Shown: one piece after another, positions 1-12,560 of the stretch
How positions within the stretch are numbered: the first letter of the stretch is position 1
How the letters are laid out: every line of letters starts with the position of its first letter
DNA from: Membranipora membranacea
Taxonomy: Eukaryota; Bryozoa; Gymnolaemata; Cheilostomatida; Membraniporidae
Assembly: GCA_914767715.1 (NCBI GenBank)
Contig: OU612071.1
Span: 7,175,493 to 7,239,492, forward strand
Direction of reading: 5' to 3'
Length of the DNA: 64,000 nt
The notes under the pieces: generated by a model
What the model was told of the DNA's origin: nothing
The model's input: the letters and a program-made list of their open reading frames with translations, nothing else
Databases searched by the model: none
Position numbers and translations under genes: made by a program

Positions 1-87
1 CATATTGATTTCCAATTTTCGATTTCACTCTCTACAGAGCAGAGCAAAGACTTACTTCCCTCAGGATTTCTCTGACTAAACGCCATA

Positions 88-255
88 ATGGCTGGAAATC
101 AAGGGATGGAGGGTCTCATTCCCGTTGTCAACAAGCTGCAGGATGCATTTGCCATCTGTGGAACCCCCATAACCTTTGATTTACCTCAACTTGCTGTTGT
201 TGGTTCACAATCGGCTGGAAAGTCCAGTGTTTTGGAGAATTTTGTTGGCAGGAAG
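88..255 (+). CDS. Dynamin GTPase, first coding exon only
   Basis: The exon encodes the first 56 residues of a dynamin-type large GTPase, a protein that polymerises on membrane necks and drives fission. It starts at the first ATG after 87 bases of probable 5' leader. The protein runs [20 protein letters not shown], then [20 protein letters not shown], which contains the G1/P-loop GSQSAGKSS and the conserved NFVGRK end. A canonical donor (AAG|GTAGCT) follows at 256, the place where dynamin genes commonly split. The next exon, with the switch I region, was not recognised on either strand before the minus-strand genes begin. The exon is therefore either followed by a very long intron or is an orphan fragment. 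Family assignment is firm; whether the gene works is unknown. Confidence 0.85.
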
Positions 256-1917
256 GTAGCTCTTTCTGTGCAATTTGCGATATGTAATTCAAACACAGTT
301 CATGTAAGTGTAAGCCAAAGTATTGTCAAGAGATTTTCCTCACTGGAACTATACTCATTTATTCCTTACTTAATCATCATGTTTGTTGACTAGTAGGTAG
401 GTAGGTAGTCTTACTAGGTTTGATAAAATATTTTTAACTTATACTAGAAGAAGCAGTAATTTACTGCAGCAGTAAGATAGGTTGAAATAAAAAGCAGTGT
501 GTTGATAGGTGTAGCTGTGCTGCAGTGCAAGGCACACGTAGGCTGAAGATGGCCCAAGATGTATGGCACAGATTTTCCCTGGTCCTGGAGTACTTTCGTC
601 TTCTGAGGCCTACTTAAACCAACTGGTGCAAGAGAAAAGCAGTCATGGTTGTTGTGGAAACCCATTCACAGTTGTGCTGGGAACAGTTTTCAAAGTCCCT
701 CTCATACTATCACTGTATCTTATCATAGATTTAACAGCGAAGTAAAACTCTCCACTGCGCTCCTCTTCACTTGTCATATCTTGCTTTGCATCACTCATGG
801 TCCAATGAATGATTAGAATCATGAAAGTAACGGTGCTTCCCTCTTTTTTGATGTGCTGTCGATTATGTTCACGTCTTTCATTCTGAGTACTTGCTGTCTT
901 TCTCATGATTAGGCGGTGGGTCGTTGTTTGGGTAGGACGTCATGTCACAATGTATTTTTAACCAGCGGCCTAGCTCCTGATAGCTGTAATATGAGAGTTT
1001 TAAATGTCCAGTCGGTGAATCTTAATGTCAGGTTGGAGAGTGATTTTCACACCTTTGGCTTCTTCACCGAAATGGAACCTTCAATTACCTGCGCCAAAGC
1101 CTATTACTCAATGATAACAATGTATTCCCCAAGATTGCAATCATTAATCAACTTGCAAACTTTCTTTATCAGACGCTCATGATAATATTATCACAGGCAA
1201 AAAAGGTCTATCTGTATTTTTTTATATTATGTAATAATGAGTTTTTTCTGAGTCAACAATGGTTTTCAATTATTCATTTTTTTATGTAAAAAAAATTCAA
1301 CTGCTAGTCTATTAAGCTTTTTTCAGGCTTTCATTCAATACCAAACTTGTGTGGATCAGTAAAGGCACTTGCGCGTAACGCGCAAAAAATGAAAATACCC
1401 CCAAAGTTACTAGCGAGAATGGTCTATCTGCATGCAAACAGACCTTTTTACCTTGAGTCCAACACATCAGCTGGCCAGAATTGACAAACAAAAATGGTCT
1501 ATGTGTCATTTTATTGCAGCAACACACCACCTTGTCCATTTATGCCAACCTCATCAAACTTTTATCAACTCATAACCATCCCGCACAGGGGAGACAATCC
1601 CAAAGGCGCAATTACCAGATCTATTTACTTGTTCTGAGTAAAACCACAGTCAGAAATACTACACAATGTTTGAAGTAAGGGTGTCATGTTCCATTTTATT
1701 TTTCTTTCAAATAGAAATTTAAACATAACAAAAAACAAAAAACAAAACAAAGGAAAATCAGCTAACCAAGCAAAAATTTAATAGAAAACAACAATACTGG
1801 AAAAAAAATCATTATCAATGCAACTCTTAGTGATGCTAGTACACAGGCTACTGTACACCATGAACTTTGGTTCCGTCGATTCCGTATACTCTTCCAGAAC
1901 CAGGGGCTAGGATGACA
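256..1917. other. Intronic or intergenic DNA, no gene recognised
   Basis: After the dynamin donor this stretch holds a short TAGG microsatellite near 391-408 and A-rich low-complexity DNA near 1720-1800. Short frames on the minus strand (444-665, 643-906) resemble nothing I recognise and lack exon context. Confidence 0.5.
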
Positions 1918-3461
1918 TCAGATGTCATCCTCCTGAGTCTGCTCTGCCACAGCAGGATACAGGCGCTCCTGGTCCCTGACAAGCCCCTCAAAGAACTGCC
2001 TGGCTACACGATGATTAGCAAGCTTATCAACGAGCTCCAGGCAGTCTTTGAGCTTTAGCCTTGATACACTCTGGGGCTTATCATAGGCAGCATTAATCAG
2101 TTGAAGGTTGGCTGGTGCCTCAACCCTCCTCCAGCTGACCTGCCTCAGATCCGCCTCATAATTCTTACTGACAGCCATAGAAATGGCTGTCCCAGCCTTG
2201 ACGAGTCGGATCGTATGCCACAGCGATATACCGATCAGGGAGGTCTCACGGATTGCCCTTTCAGAAAGCTCTCTGAAATTTAGGAAATCTGTGAAATCCA
2301 TCACCTTCACGGTATATCTAGGCGGCTTGACTTTCGCTGCCTGGAAGAGCGTGTAGTAGCTGTCTGGAGTGCCAAGCTCAACACCTCTCCCTGCTCTTTC
2401 AATGAGACCATGCATGCCATCGGCCTCCATCATGCTATGGCCTGTCTCAAAGTACTTGATGGCTGGCTGGCTGGATGGATGAGTGGAGATGGCAGCTAGC
2501 AGAGCAGCTACAACCATCTGGTTTTTGTTTTGTCCCACGCAACCGTCTGACCACAGAATGATGTTTTTTTCTGTGATCAGGGACGGTACTGTGGTTAGGA
2601 AGTGGAAGAGACACAAGGCAATTTCATTGCCTCCCCTCATGCCTTCCACTTCCGTCCAGGTGTAACAGTAACCATGTGTACTGGCATCACTTAGAGTTGC
2701 ATGAAAACAAAGGTTAAAAAGTGTTAATTTTTCTTTTGTAAAAGGCAGAGCCCGCTGCCAAGCATGGCACCTGCATGATCTGCTGAAGATTGAAGCTTAT
2801 GTTGATGGTATTCGGCTTAATTCGATCTCCAGCTTTCTCGATCTTACTCAGCTCTTGTCTGTCTTTATGGATCTGATGGGCTGCCGCGTCACCCCCTACC
2901 CGCTCGTATTGGATACATCGGTCACAGCTAAAACAAAAACAAGGTTGGATTATGCAACTTTGCTCAAGAGCATTGATAACTGAATAGCATCCGATCTATT
3001 GAAGCGCACGATACAGGCTCTAACTCAGTTTACCATACATCTACAGTGGAATGGACTACTTACAGATCTGACTTGGGTATAAAGAACCCGATGTTGGTGT
3101 TTGTGTTGAACCTCTCTCTGTACCAGCTGGTTGATGTTGAGTCCATGATCAAGATAAAACTTTTTCGTCTTGACTCGGCAGTAGTGAGCTGGTATCATGG
3201 GGAAATAAAACAGAACCGATGGTAAGCACAAGCTTCACGTAAATCATGAACAAGCTACAGCTACTGAACTGATGTACCAGCTTAATCCACCAATGAGTCA
3301 ATTGCGTCTAACTTTCAATGGGTAGACTTAATTACCTGTTAAAAGTCCTGAGACATTCCTTGGCAAGCCGTATGGTGATCTCAGAAACTTTGTTGGCTGG
3401 TGTGTGAGGGATTGGTGGCGTCCGGATATTATTGACGCACACCTTCTTAGTTCTTGCCGCC
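1918..3461 (-). pseudogene. Transposon-type protein of a widespread invertebrate family, broken by frameshifts
   Basis: A spliced, decayed gene. The last exon (about 2927 to 1918, stop TGA at 1918-1920) carries WSDGCVGQN, GHSMMEADGMHGLIER and PPRYTVKVMDF. These are the marks of an uncharacterised family I know from insects, cnidarians and fish, whose D..H..IE pattern suggests an RNase H-like transposase core. Upstream pieces give IPAHYCR followed by YLDHGLNIN, a CDRC zinc knuckle, and the peptide GFFIPKSD, which joins across an intron (donor near 3068, acceptor near 2928). A further exon candidate is 3338-3461. Two single-base indels break it: an extra T in a T-run near 2717-2721, and an extra G near 3127. 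About 20 codons between HYCR and GFFIPKSD also look lost. Dead or misassembled transposon gene; the transposase role is an inference. Confidence 0.65.
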
Positions 3462-5501
3462 TGAAAGAGATAAGTGAAGAGTTACAAACGCTGTTAGTAA
3501 CTCTATTTTGCTGGAGTTGTCTGGTCTTAGATAATATAAGTTATAAAGGGGTTAACTAAAACTGCAATATCTATTGATTTCTATTCATGCCACTTACTAT
3601 ATTGCTCAAGGTAGGAGAATTTTCCAGTCAGACAGTAGGAAAAGACATGTTTGACACTTTTGCAGCCCCCCCCCCCGCCGCATTTATAGGCATTAGCCTT
3701 GTTGCAAAGCTATATATGAGGGTCAGACTGAATTTGTGAAATGTGATATGATCTGTATAGTGGTCTGAGCCACACACACTTTTGCCTCATCCCTACCCCT
3801 GCCCGACGGCACCTCGGCAGTGAAGTTTCCTCCCCCAACCCCTGTAAATATTTTCACGCCCACGTAAAAACAAAAATACTTTTGTACATAATCTGCGTAT
3901 CAAATAGCGCCTCATGAATGGTCTCCTTCATATCATTGTTATCACAAGGGTGGCCCCTGTGCCCAACCGTTTGATAATTGCATCTCGAAATGGTCTGAAA
4001 TAAGAGCGCGATACCATGACTCATAAATAATGTGTGAATATATCAAAGAATAAATGATTCTCCCAAAGCAACTAAGATTAAGAGCTTGAGTTTCCTGATA
4101 TTTGGTTGAGGAGGATATAAAAATACTTGATGTCATAGCAACACCGGTATAGCAGATGAAGGCACATCCTGAAATGTTAATTCCTAATGTGAATACTGAT
4201 TTTTACCAATGAAAATTACGCCTAACCCGCCTTGCTGGGGACAGCACACTGGTATTAAGTATTTTCCATCAGATCAATGCAAATTTTTCACATACCAGTG
4301 AAAACATTTGTACAGGTAAGCTCATTCAACCTAAATGACACGGAAACAAAATTTTGCAGAACTGATGGCCTAACAATCTACCTCGCGTCACTATTTTAAG
4401 TTATATTTTCAAGAAATGAAAAGAAACATGACAAGCTGTACTATGATCATTGAGTTCGACTGCACACTACCTCTTCATCCAAGTAATTACAACTCATCCG
4501 TTTCTCCGTTTGAAATAGGCTTGGATTTCAAATCTTACCATGGTTGATTATCAAATTAAGTAAACTGCTAGAAGTTTAACTTCCTATAGGTGACGGCTTG
4601 GTCATACGTGGCATTACTACCGGACAAAATAGGCTGATCTTCCACAGATTGACTTTTCACAAACTACTCTCTGCGGGTCAGTTAATGCCAATCAAGCTTT
4701 GGTGCATGCTGACTGCAAGGCCTATCGATCGAGTTTCATCTGTGAGGTTTTAATGATACAATAAAACATCACTTTGCTAGTAAGAAGGTAGTAAATGTAA
4801 AAGATCAGTGCAGGATCGGAAATAGAACCAATAGAAAATGGAACTTGACGAATCCACCTCGAAAGAAAATGTAAGTGTTATTTGAAGGTTAGAGCTTAAG
4901 AGGGAGTGTTTAAAATACAAGAGTAGCCGTTGTGTTATCTAGCAAATAGCTGTTTAGTATTATTCAAAATTTTGTCTGTTTCTCTTTATAAAGAAAGGTA
5001 AACTGACATTAAGTGTTAGCAATGACGCTTCTGACATTCTGCCTCCTGTATCCGGATAATGTACCATGAGACTTTTTTGAAATTACAAGATAGATGCTTT
5101 ATTTTGATAAAATGATAAGTTTAGAGATATCATGAGTTCAGCCTACAATACACAATGTTATGATTTAATTTAATAAAAAAAAGAGGTTTTTGTATGGAAA
5201 TGAATAATACGTGTAATAACCTGATATATAAGCCTGCAAGTGGTTATGAAAACATCGATATATACGCAAAGCTATAAACCATTTGCCGTTTGGCAGTCAA
5301 CAATATTCATGTAGTCAGATTTACAGACAAAATCTTATGTAAAATATGTGAAATGGTCACTGTGCTTGTGCATGCGGAGGTTCGATAGCGAGGGCCATAC
5401 AAATAATACTGTAATATATCCTCTCTGTGAAAAACAATGTGTCCAAATTTTAGATTGAAATTTTTACCAATAATATAACTGGCAATAAGTTGGATCGGTG
5501 T
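3462..5501. other. Intergenic, no gene seen
   Basis: Only short unsupported frames occur here, together with a poly-C run near 3666-3680. No exon pair or repeat family was recognised. Confidence 0.5.
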
Positions 5502-8500
5502 TTATAGACTTGGAACATCAATACTCCAGCAATGAACCGATTTCTCAATATCCATCTTATAAAAATGTATGGACCTCCCGCTGCATTTAGGCACCATGAG
5601 TACATCCCCATCAATATGAAGGTCATAGTGATGAACAGCACCTCCCTTCTCTCCAGTCATCTTACCCAGAAGTTCACCTACAGAACCGAGATAGGTGAGA
5701 TTTGTTGTGAGTGTGATGTTATAAATAAAGTTGGAATGAGGGGAATTTTTAATTGAAGAAGTATCACCGAGGTATATGAAAATAGCATATTGTAATTAAT
5801 AAATATACTTTTTTACCTCACTTACTTTCTTTGTTGCTTCAATAAACTCTACTCTACCTCCTGTACTAAAGTCTACCTCAATGCCGCTGGGAGATCTTGA
5901 TTACATAACAGCAATATTCAAGTATCATAGACCACCCTCTGCATATCAAGCATCGAACTTCTGTATCACTAACACAGTAATTAGCACTTTAGTTATGTGC
6001 GTATCGGGAGAAAAATTGATCAAAAGTAACAGAACTGATTTATCGTCATTGTTTGAATTGTGCTCACCTGAGTCGATATCCAGTATCCATATTGGAGTGT
6101 CAGCTGAGCAGTTAGAGACAAGTACATATCGGTTCTTGTAGCAGACAACTCCCTGTGGGTTTGGAATTTTCTTTGATGTCCACAACACCTCACCACTATC
6201 TATATTAACCCTAAACACGCTGCTAGTGCGTTGATCAGTTGCAATCACTGATTTATCCCCACACACAGCCATTGATATAATTCCGCCACCTATTTCGGGA
6301 CATGGGATTTTTTTCACAACCTGCCCGGTGAGAGAGTACATAATCAGACATTTCTCTGACCTGTGTGGAACAACAACTTTATCATCCAAAACCCTAATTT
6401 TGTCCCAATAACTATTTCCAGTGAGGTTCCAGGATCTCAAAAGTTGACCTGCTTTGTCAAAAACCTTAAGGATATTACCAGCATCACAAGCACAGAAAAG
6501 GAAAATTTCACCTTTGTAAACTTGAATACTGGATACATAACCATCAGCATTTCCAAGATTCGTTTGTTCATCTGTCTCCCCATTGATTTTACAAAGTTGG
6601 TAACTAGTTGAACCTATAAATGTAACATCATTGTGGGTGGTCACAGACAGGGCATAATGCCCAGTAGCAATCTTGACTGTTTTGATCAATTGCATAGAGG
6701 TGAGCGAGCCCGGCTGCAGTGGTGAGGGCTGACTCAGGAGACCGTCCTTAGCAACAGAAAACTCCACAGAAGACTGAATTTCTCCGCAATCTGGCCGAAA
6801 AAGGAAAAAATTGAATCTTTGTGTAATATAAATCAGCTGTGTTGGCTAATATTTGTTTGATGACAATTGATCATAATAACATTTTAAAAATATTTAAATG
6901 TGCAAGTCACAGTGTATCAATTTGACGAAAAACTGAACAAACTGGTACCTCAGTCGATTGGAACTTGGGAAGCAAACCTCTTTTTGAAAGTTTCACATTG
7001 TTGGTTGATTCTTTGAATGTTGGGATCTTCATTTTGAGAAGCTGATGTATCAATTCCTCCGTCTCATTGTACCTCGCAGTTACATCAACCTGTCAGAGGA
7101 CAGGTAAAGAGAATGAGTATGAGTGATTCTTCCTGATAAGTATGCTATAACAATTAATATTACTTGTATCATTTAAATAGATTGTACTTGTAATTAAATT
7201 AGGTATTACAATCACATGATTCAGCATACCAACATATCAGCGGAATAACATGCTAAACCTGAAGGGCTGTATTGTTTACAGACGTGTATTTGATATCAAA
7301 TAATTTTCTGTTTTGCTTTGTAGTCCCTTTAGCAGTTGGCATTGTGAAGGAGATGTAGGGTCAAGAATGACCATAACAAATTTGATTTATTAATAGGCAA
7401 TGGCTGAATGCTATGAGTTTGCGAGATGCTTTTGCATGGCTCTGAGTAGGGAATTTTACTTGTAAAGGTGAGATGACACAATCGGTTAGAGCGCTAATTT
7501 TCAACTGCCAGGGAACTATTTAGTGTTGCAGGAGATGTGGTTTGAGTTTCACTCTAGAAATTTTCAAATTAAATTTTTCCAGCTTCTAGCAAGGGTTTTT
7601 GTACGCTTCCTTTCAAAATGCTTCCATTGTGAGATTGACTTGGTTGCCGTAGATTTTTATTTAAGTAGGCATTTGATACATGAATGTTTTCATCATCATA
7701 GACGAAATTGTCCCAAAATGTAAGTAGGACCACTATTTCACCATTTTAACCAAGAACTATTTCTGCGTTGCACCAAAGGCTACAATATAGCCTCGCCGTG
7801 TAATACAAGGTTGATAATGATAACATATAACGACATTGAGGTGTTATACGTATCTCATTTACAAATAATTGAGGTTATTCATACAAGTGCACATGTTATT
7901 TTATGCGCTCCTCAGCAGTCCAATAAAATTTTTTTAAGATTATTGTTTTCTTTTAATAACATGAATGATACATTAACAACCAGATATATTAGAACTTGGG
8001 TTTGAAGCTCTAATAAGGCAAAAGAAATTACCTGATGATATGTGAAGAGTCGAGACTCAATCCTTAAGGTCTGCCTGCTTATCCTCTCCAACATAACTCC
8101 GACTTCATCATCTAGGAAACCAGTCACCTCAGCCTTAAATTTAGCTCTCGTTTCTTTCAGTTCGGTCTCAAGCTCTGCATATTTTTTCATGATCTCATCA
8201 ATCTGGAACCGAGGAGAAGAAAGAAGATATTTGTATTGAGGTACTGAGTAGTACAAGTCTTAAAAAGGGAGTTCAGTTCAGATTCACTTTCTCCCATCCC
8301 TATCCAGGTTGATAGATCAACCAATTCCGATTCTGTACATGTGCTCCATTTTGGCGCCAAATACATCAGAACAATTTGTTTACATTGATAAGGAAGGATT
8401 ACACTTCCTCTTTAAGATCTTGTGGATGATTGAACTCTTACTGACTACCCAAGACCAAATCATGTCATACTCAGGCAGTTACTGTTATAACAGTTATGCA

Positions 8501-11500
8501 AGATTATCATGGTAAGAAAATCCAATGCTCTTCTTGGCATGAGTTATTGATGGTGGAAAAATACCTTTCATAACAGAAGATAACTCCCATTCTCAACATT
8601 ATGATGTCACAGTCTCCCGGAAGTGATTGTTTCGTTTATTGCACATCAAGGACCTGTGACATCATAATGCAAAGAATGGGATATACCTGCCCTTATGGAA
8701 GGCTCTTTACCACCATCAATAATTCATGCCAAGTAAAGCATTGTCGGTTTTTTCCATGCAAATGTGACACAACTTTATCGTATGTAACTGCCTGACTAAA
8801 CTATGCTTTGGTCTTTTATTAGCCTTTAAACACTTAACCCCTCAGTCCTTGTTAGGATTTGGCTCTGCTGTCTTTGACTGATTTACCATTAAGAAAATTT
8901 CTTGTGTCACACGTGATAGCACAATTAGCTTTTGTGCAATGGATATTTTTCAAAACTTTACGATTTCTGTCTAATGGCTTCAACATGTACCTGCTTGTCT
9001 CTTGCTTCATGGAGTTGTTTTATCATTGCTTCTGTATCCTGCTCCCATTCCGATATGACAGCTGTCAGTTGTTTAGACATTCCTAGTAGGTGCTCCTCCT
9101 TTTCATAAACCCACAGCTTCATCTCGCTTGCCCTTTCCAGTAGATCTGCTACCAATGTCTCCATCGGTAAAGTTTTATGAGCCGAACCTAAAAGAAATAA
9201 ATGTTCTCTAACTTATTTTATGTAGGATGGTATTTATAAGTGGGCAATTGTAAAATCGTTTTCAATTTTCATCTCACGATACATAGAGGAAAATCGTGCA
9301 CCATAGATTTTAAATCACCTTGCAAGCATTAGAAATTTGAAGCACATCACCATTCATTAATCTCCTACATTATCTTAGGTTGAATATATAAAATTATCTT
9401 TTTTGGATGTTCTAAGCAGTGTTGATGTTTGTGATTAGGTGTCTACCAATGAAATGTTTTCAAAGCTTATTTAAAAACGCCAATATTTTGTTGATGTACA
9501 GTGGGAATCCAAATATTTTTATACAAAATATGAGGCATGTCTGAAAAATGCTCAGGCAATGTGACATTGGACAAAAAAACTCTCCAAAATCTGAATTCCA
9601 AACCCAAAAAACCGTCCTGGCATGAATTCACCTCAAGTTCTTGAAGTACTAAATTTTTATATCTTGCGCTTTAGAAAACTGATAGCCAGGGACTGCAACA
9701 AGAAAATAAGAGAGACAAACCATCAGTACACGATCCGATCCCCTGGACAAGAAGACATGTAAGACAATAGACGCTATGACATCTCTCACAGCCTACACTG
9801 TAGGGTCGATCTGTATGAGTTTGACAGTATCTTGTCTCCATCGTTCTGAAATCTTTCTTATATTCATCCATTCTGATTCGGGCATGATCATCCAAGGATT
9901 CATTGTGGTGCTTTAAAAAAGGATAATAAAATGCTATATAGTCATTCAGTCTGGCTTTAGCCTAACCAATTATACCTATGCTTTTGTTTTCTTGAGAATA
10001 TTGTTGCACCAATTGGTTTCTTTTTTCACAAAAATGTATTAAACTTTTTTAAATTGGAACCAATAACAAACTCATTGACGTGTGTATGTCTGCTAAATAT
10101 TAATATATACATTTCCAATTGAGAACCTGGTGTAGCTACTTCAACATCTAACACAGTAACTTTGAGTATATCAAACTTACCTTCTCATGAGTCGTACAGA
10201 ACTTCTTCTTACAGATTATACAGTAAATCTGAGCCAGCTCTCTTTTATCTTCTTTTCTCATACAAACATCACAGCAGAGAAACGCATCTAGTGGATCTGA
10301 TGCATTTGGTAAGGAGCCGATTCCTTCTTCAAATACAGCCCTAAAATTAAATTAATTGTCATAATTCTTTTAGCAGTCCATGGCTACAGTCTACAGGGAA
10401 ATATTTAGAACGTATGGGTTATGTATTATCATCACATTTACACAGGCCCTCTGTTCTTCAACTGAGCTGGACCAAAAACAGTGCTCAGAAACTTTTTTTC
10501 GAGCCTCAAAAATAATAGATTAAACAAATAACATTATTATATTTATTCCTTCCTATTTCATTGTTTGATGCTCGTTTTAGAAGCAGGGTGTTTCAATAAA
10601 AAGTGATGAACCGAAGGCCATCGAGTGAAGAAGATTTTGGACATATTAATACTGGAGCAGTATCCCGCATCACAGCATCATTTACATCATTAACTTAGCA
10701 ACCAATGGCAGGCGACAATCGGGATATTGAATGATAATAATATAACCATTATAGGAACAATAGGTTCAATAAATTGACTAAAGTTTTATCAAAGTGCTGG
10801 GTATTACATTTACAGTGAGGCCATCGCTCAATTGATTTATAGTTAGTGGTTGGTGATAGGGAAGAGTTATCATGGTAACCAAGATGAAACAATGTTTCTG
10901 TCTTCAGATAAAATCGCCATTGTTCTTGGTCTTCATTGTGACAGCCCCTGTCAGAGCTCTTATCAATCTTTCTGCCCATTGATTGTTATCTAATAGTGAA
11001 AGTATACTTGTTCCCATTAGTCATCGCCTCATGGAGTGTACCATCTAAATTCAAATGATGACGATGGCTATTACGGCATTTAAATCGAGAATCTGAGAAT
11101 CTGAAGCCTTGATCGATTCCGGAAGAATGTTGGCTATGATTTTGGTTATGTTTTAGTATAAGAGTTTTATTTCCCTGTATATGAGCTTTTTTGAGTACTT
11201 AGAATTGAATCAAGGTCATGCTACATGAATTGACAAACGGTTGTGACAATGGGAGTGACACTGCCTGGGATGAGAACTTTTGTGAGAAAAAAGAAGACTA
11301 TGTCCTACTGATTGACAATCCTGACTCTGATGCGTTTCAAGCACAAGCCTAAAGCCAGACATGAAATCAGTTTAGACATAGAAATTAATACCGAAAGTGA
11401 TTGACAGTGCCCTGAGAAGCAAATCTCTCATAAACACATGAATCGATATGATAATCGGCCTGTCCGTTGCCATAATATCTAAGAATATTTCCAGGCGTCA

Positions 11501-11706
11501 AAGCACTTAATGATTATATATACAAGGCAACTGAATTCTCACCTGCATAGAGAACACTTGACTACCTTGGTGACCTCAGAATCCTTAGTCAAACATTTCA
11601 CACAGAATATATGTCCAGGATGACACGGTAGCCTCTTCAACTCATCGTTCTCATAGCAGAGAGAGCACTCCAGAAATTCTTCTTCTCTTTCAGTAGCTTT
11701 GGCCAT
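5502..11706 (-). CDS. TRIM-like RING/B-box/coiled-coil/beta-propeller protein (gene A)
   Basis: Eight exons on the minus strand join without a frame break into 630 residues: 11543-11706, 10181-10340, 9721-9910, 8991-9187, 8032-8202, 6978-7089, 6068-6790, 5502-5677. All introns are GT-AG. Residues 14-54 form a C3HC4 RING (C14, C17, C28, H32, C35, C38, C51, C54). Exon 2 is a first B-box (CCDVC, YCIIC, FCTTHEK) and exon 3 a second (RYCQTH, GCERCH, YCLTC). Exons 4-6 are charged and helical, as in a TRIM coiled coil. Exons 7-8 are strand-rich with repeated VFDKAG-, YSLTG- and WILDIDSG-like units, fitting an NHL or similar beta-propeller. By family precedent it is probably a cytoplasmic E3 ubiquitin ligase; substrate unknown. 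It is divergent from and mirror-paired with pseudogene B, and closely related to gene C. The start is fixed by agreement of the MA(K/E)..ERE N-terminus in all three copies. Confidence 0.85.
7474..7560 (+). repeat. Degenerate tRNA-like SINE fragment
   Basis: GACACAATCGGTTAGAGCGC resembles a tRNA A-box region, and GTGGTTTGAGTTTC 50 bases on a decayed B-box. It sits in an intron of gene A. Confidence 0.35.
8523..8744. repeat. Imperfect foldback element in an intron of gene A
   Basis: Two arms of about 90 bases (8523-8612 and 8654-8744) are imperfect reverse complements, with a loop of about 40 bases. The inner arm is nearly exact over TTATGATGTCACAG; the outer arm pairs around TTATTGATGGTGG and TTGGCATGA. 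It lies between exons 4 and 5 of gene A. It looks like a foldback transposon or MITE; no target duplication was confirmed. Confidence 0.7.
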
Positions 11707-11965
11707 TTTAACGTTGAATTATTTAAATCAAACAGCAGGCTACTGTGAAGCGCAAGCCAATATTGTTTGTGACGATCACCTGTCTGCGTTTATAAATGTA
11801 GCTATGCGGTGAAACTATGGCATTCCTCTGAGATAAACATATTGCATAAACCTGATAACACTGCTTGCTCTCTATGTCACAATGCAAACAAAACTGATAA
11901 TATCCCGCTTCAAAGTTCACATAAAAGGGGATTTCTCAGCTTGATGTTGACTGACAATGAAATTA
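11707..11965 (-). promoter_or_regulatory. Conserved 5' flank of gene A
   Basis: The flank contains a block (about 11903-11950, minus strand) reading GAGAAATCCCC then TGTGAACTTTGAAGCGGG and a TTATCAGTTTT tail. The same block lies upstream of pseudogene B (about 12821-12878) and, more diverged, of gene C (about 36747-36830). Conservation outside coding sequence suggests promoter or 5' UTR function, or simply shared ancestry. No TATA box is asserted. Confidence 0.45.
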
Positions 11966-12084
11966 GCAAGCGGTTAGGTCCTATTTTATGATCTTTCCAT
12001 TATGTTTTCAGTCTGAATAGGTTGTACTGTGGTCATGACAGGTTGCTCATCAATCCAATCAGAAAGGGCACCCCTATTTTACCC

Positions 12085-12200
12085 TCTACTGATCATGTAT
12101 TGAGCTACCCCTTCCTATTGAGGTAGTGGGCAACTCAATGCTAAAGGTGTTACTCATTTTTACTCAAATTGGTCCAGCTTATTTGTTTTGGATCAATTTT
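12085..12200 (+). repeat. Hairpin-bearing dispersed repeat, copy 1
   Basis: Begins CTGATCATGT and continues through GAGCTACCCCTTCC, TATTGAGG and GGGCAACTCAAT, to TGGTCCAGCTTATTTG. The CCCCTTCC...GGGCAACTC part folds back on itself. Related copies lie at about 12440-12560 (minus), 15705-15800 and 19046-19130. Confidence 0.6.
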
Positions 12201-12439
12201 TTATAAATATTATTCTTGCTGGGGAGGAAATCCGATCAATTTAAAATACAAAAATGTACAAACCATTTCAGGGTAAGCTAAGCTTTCACGTTTTAAATGA
12301 TAAATTCCAGAAGTTCGAATGTAGATAGTGATACATCAAAGAGCATTGCACAGATGTCGCAATTTGTTGGCTTCGATGGTTGAATTTTCCTGAAAAAGTT
12401 GGTCCGTTTTTGTATTCAATCTAATAGGATTCATATCAA

Positions 12440-12560
12440 GGAGTTTTGATTCAATTAAATGAGCTGGATCAATTAGAGTAAATAAACTTGACAGCTTTTG
12501 TATGGTGTTGCCCATTACCTCAACAGGAAGGGGTAACTCCATACAAACTAAACATGATCA
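12440..12560 (-). repeat. Hairpin-bearing dispersed repeat, copy 2
   Basis: Read on the minus strand it starts TTGATCATGTTTAGTTTGTA, then TGGAGTTACCCCTTCC, a TGTTGAGG loop, GGGCAACACCATAC, and ends near GATCCAGCTCATTT. Opposite in orientation to copy 1 across the A/B symmetry axis, so it may be the mirrored partner of that copy. Confidence 0.6.

Noticed and set aside
643-906. Charged 87-codon frame on the minus strand
   Set aside because: Composition looks protein-like, but no family, exon partner or regulatory context supports it.
1911-1929. Near-palindrome over the stop codon of the 1.9-kb pseudogene
   Set aside because: Short and lacking target duplication or recurrence; probably chance.
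3666-3680. Poly-C tracts (also about 36306 and 58312)
   Set aside because: Simple low-complexity runs; no associated structure found.
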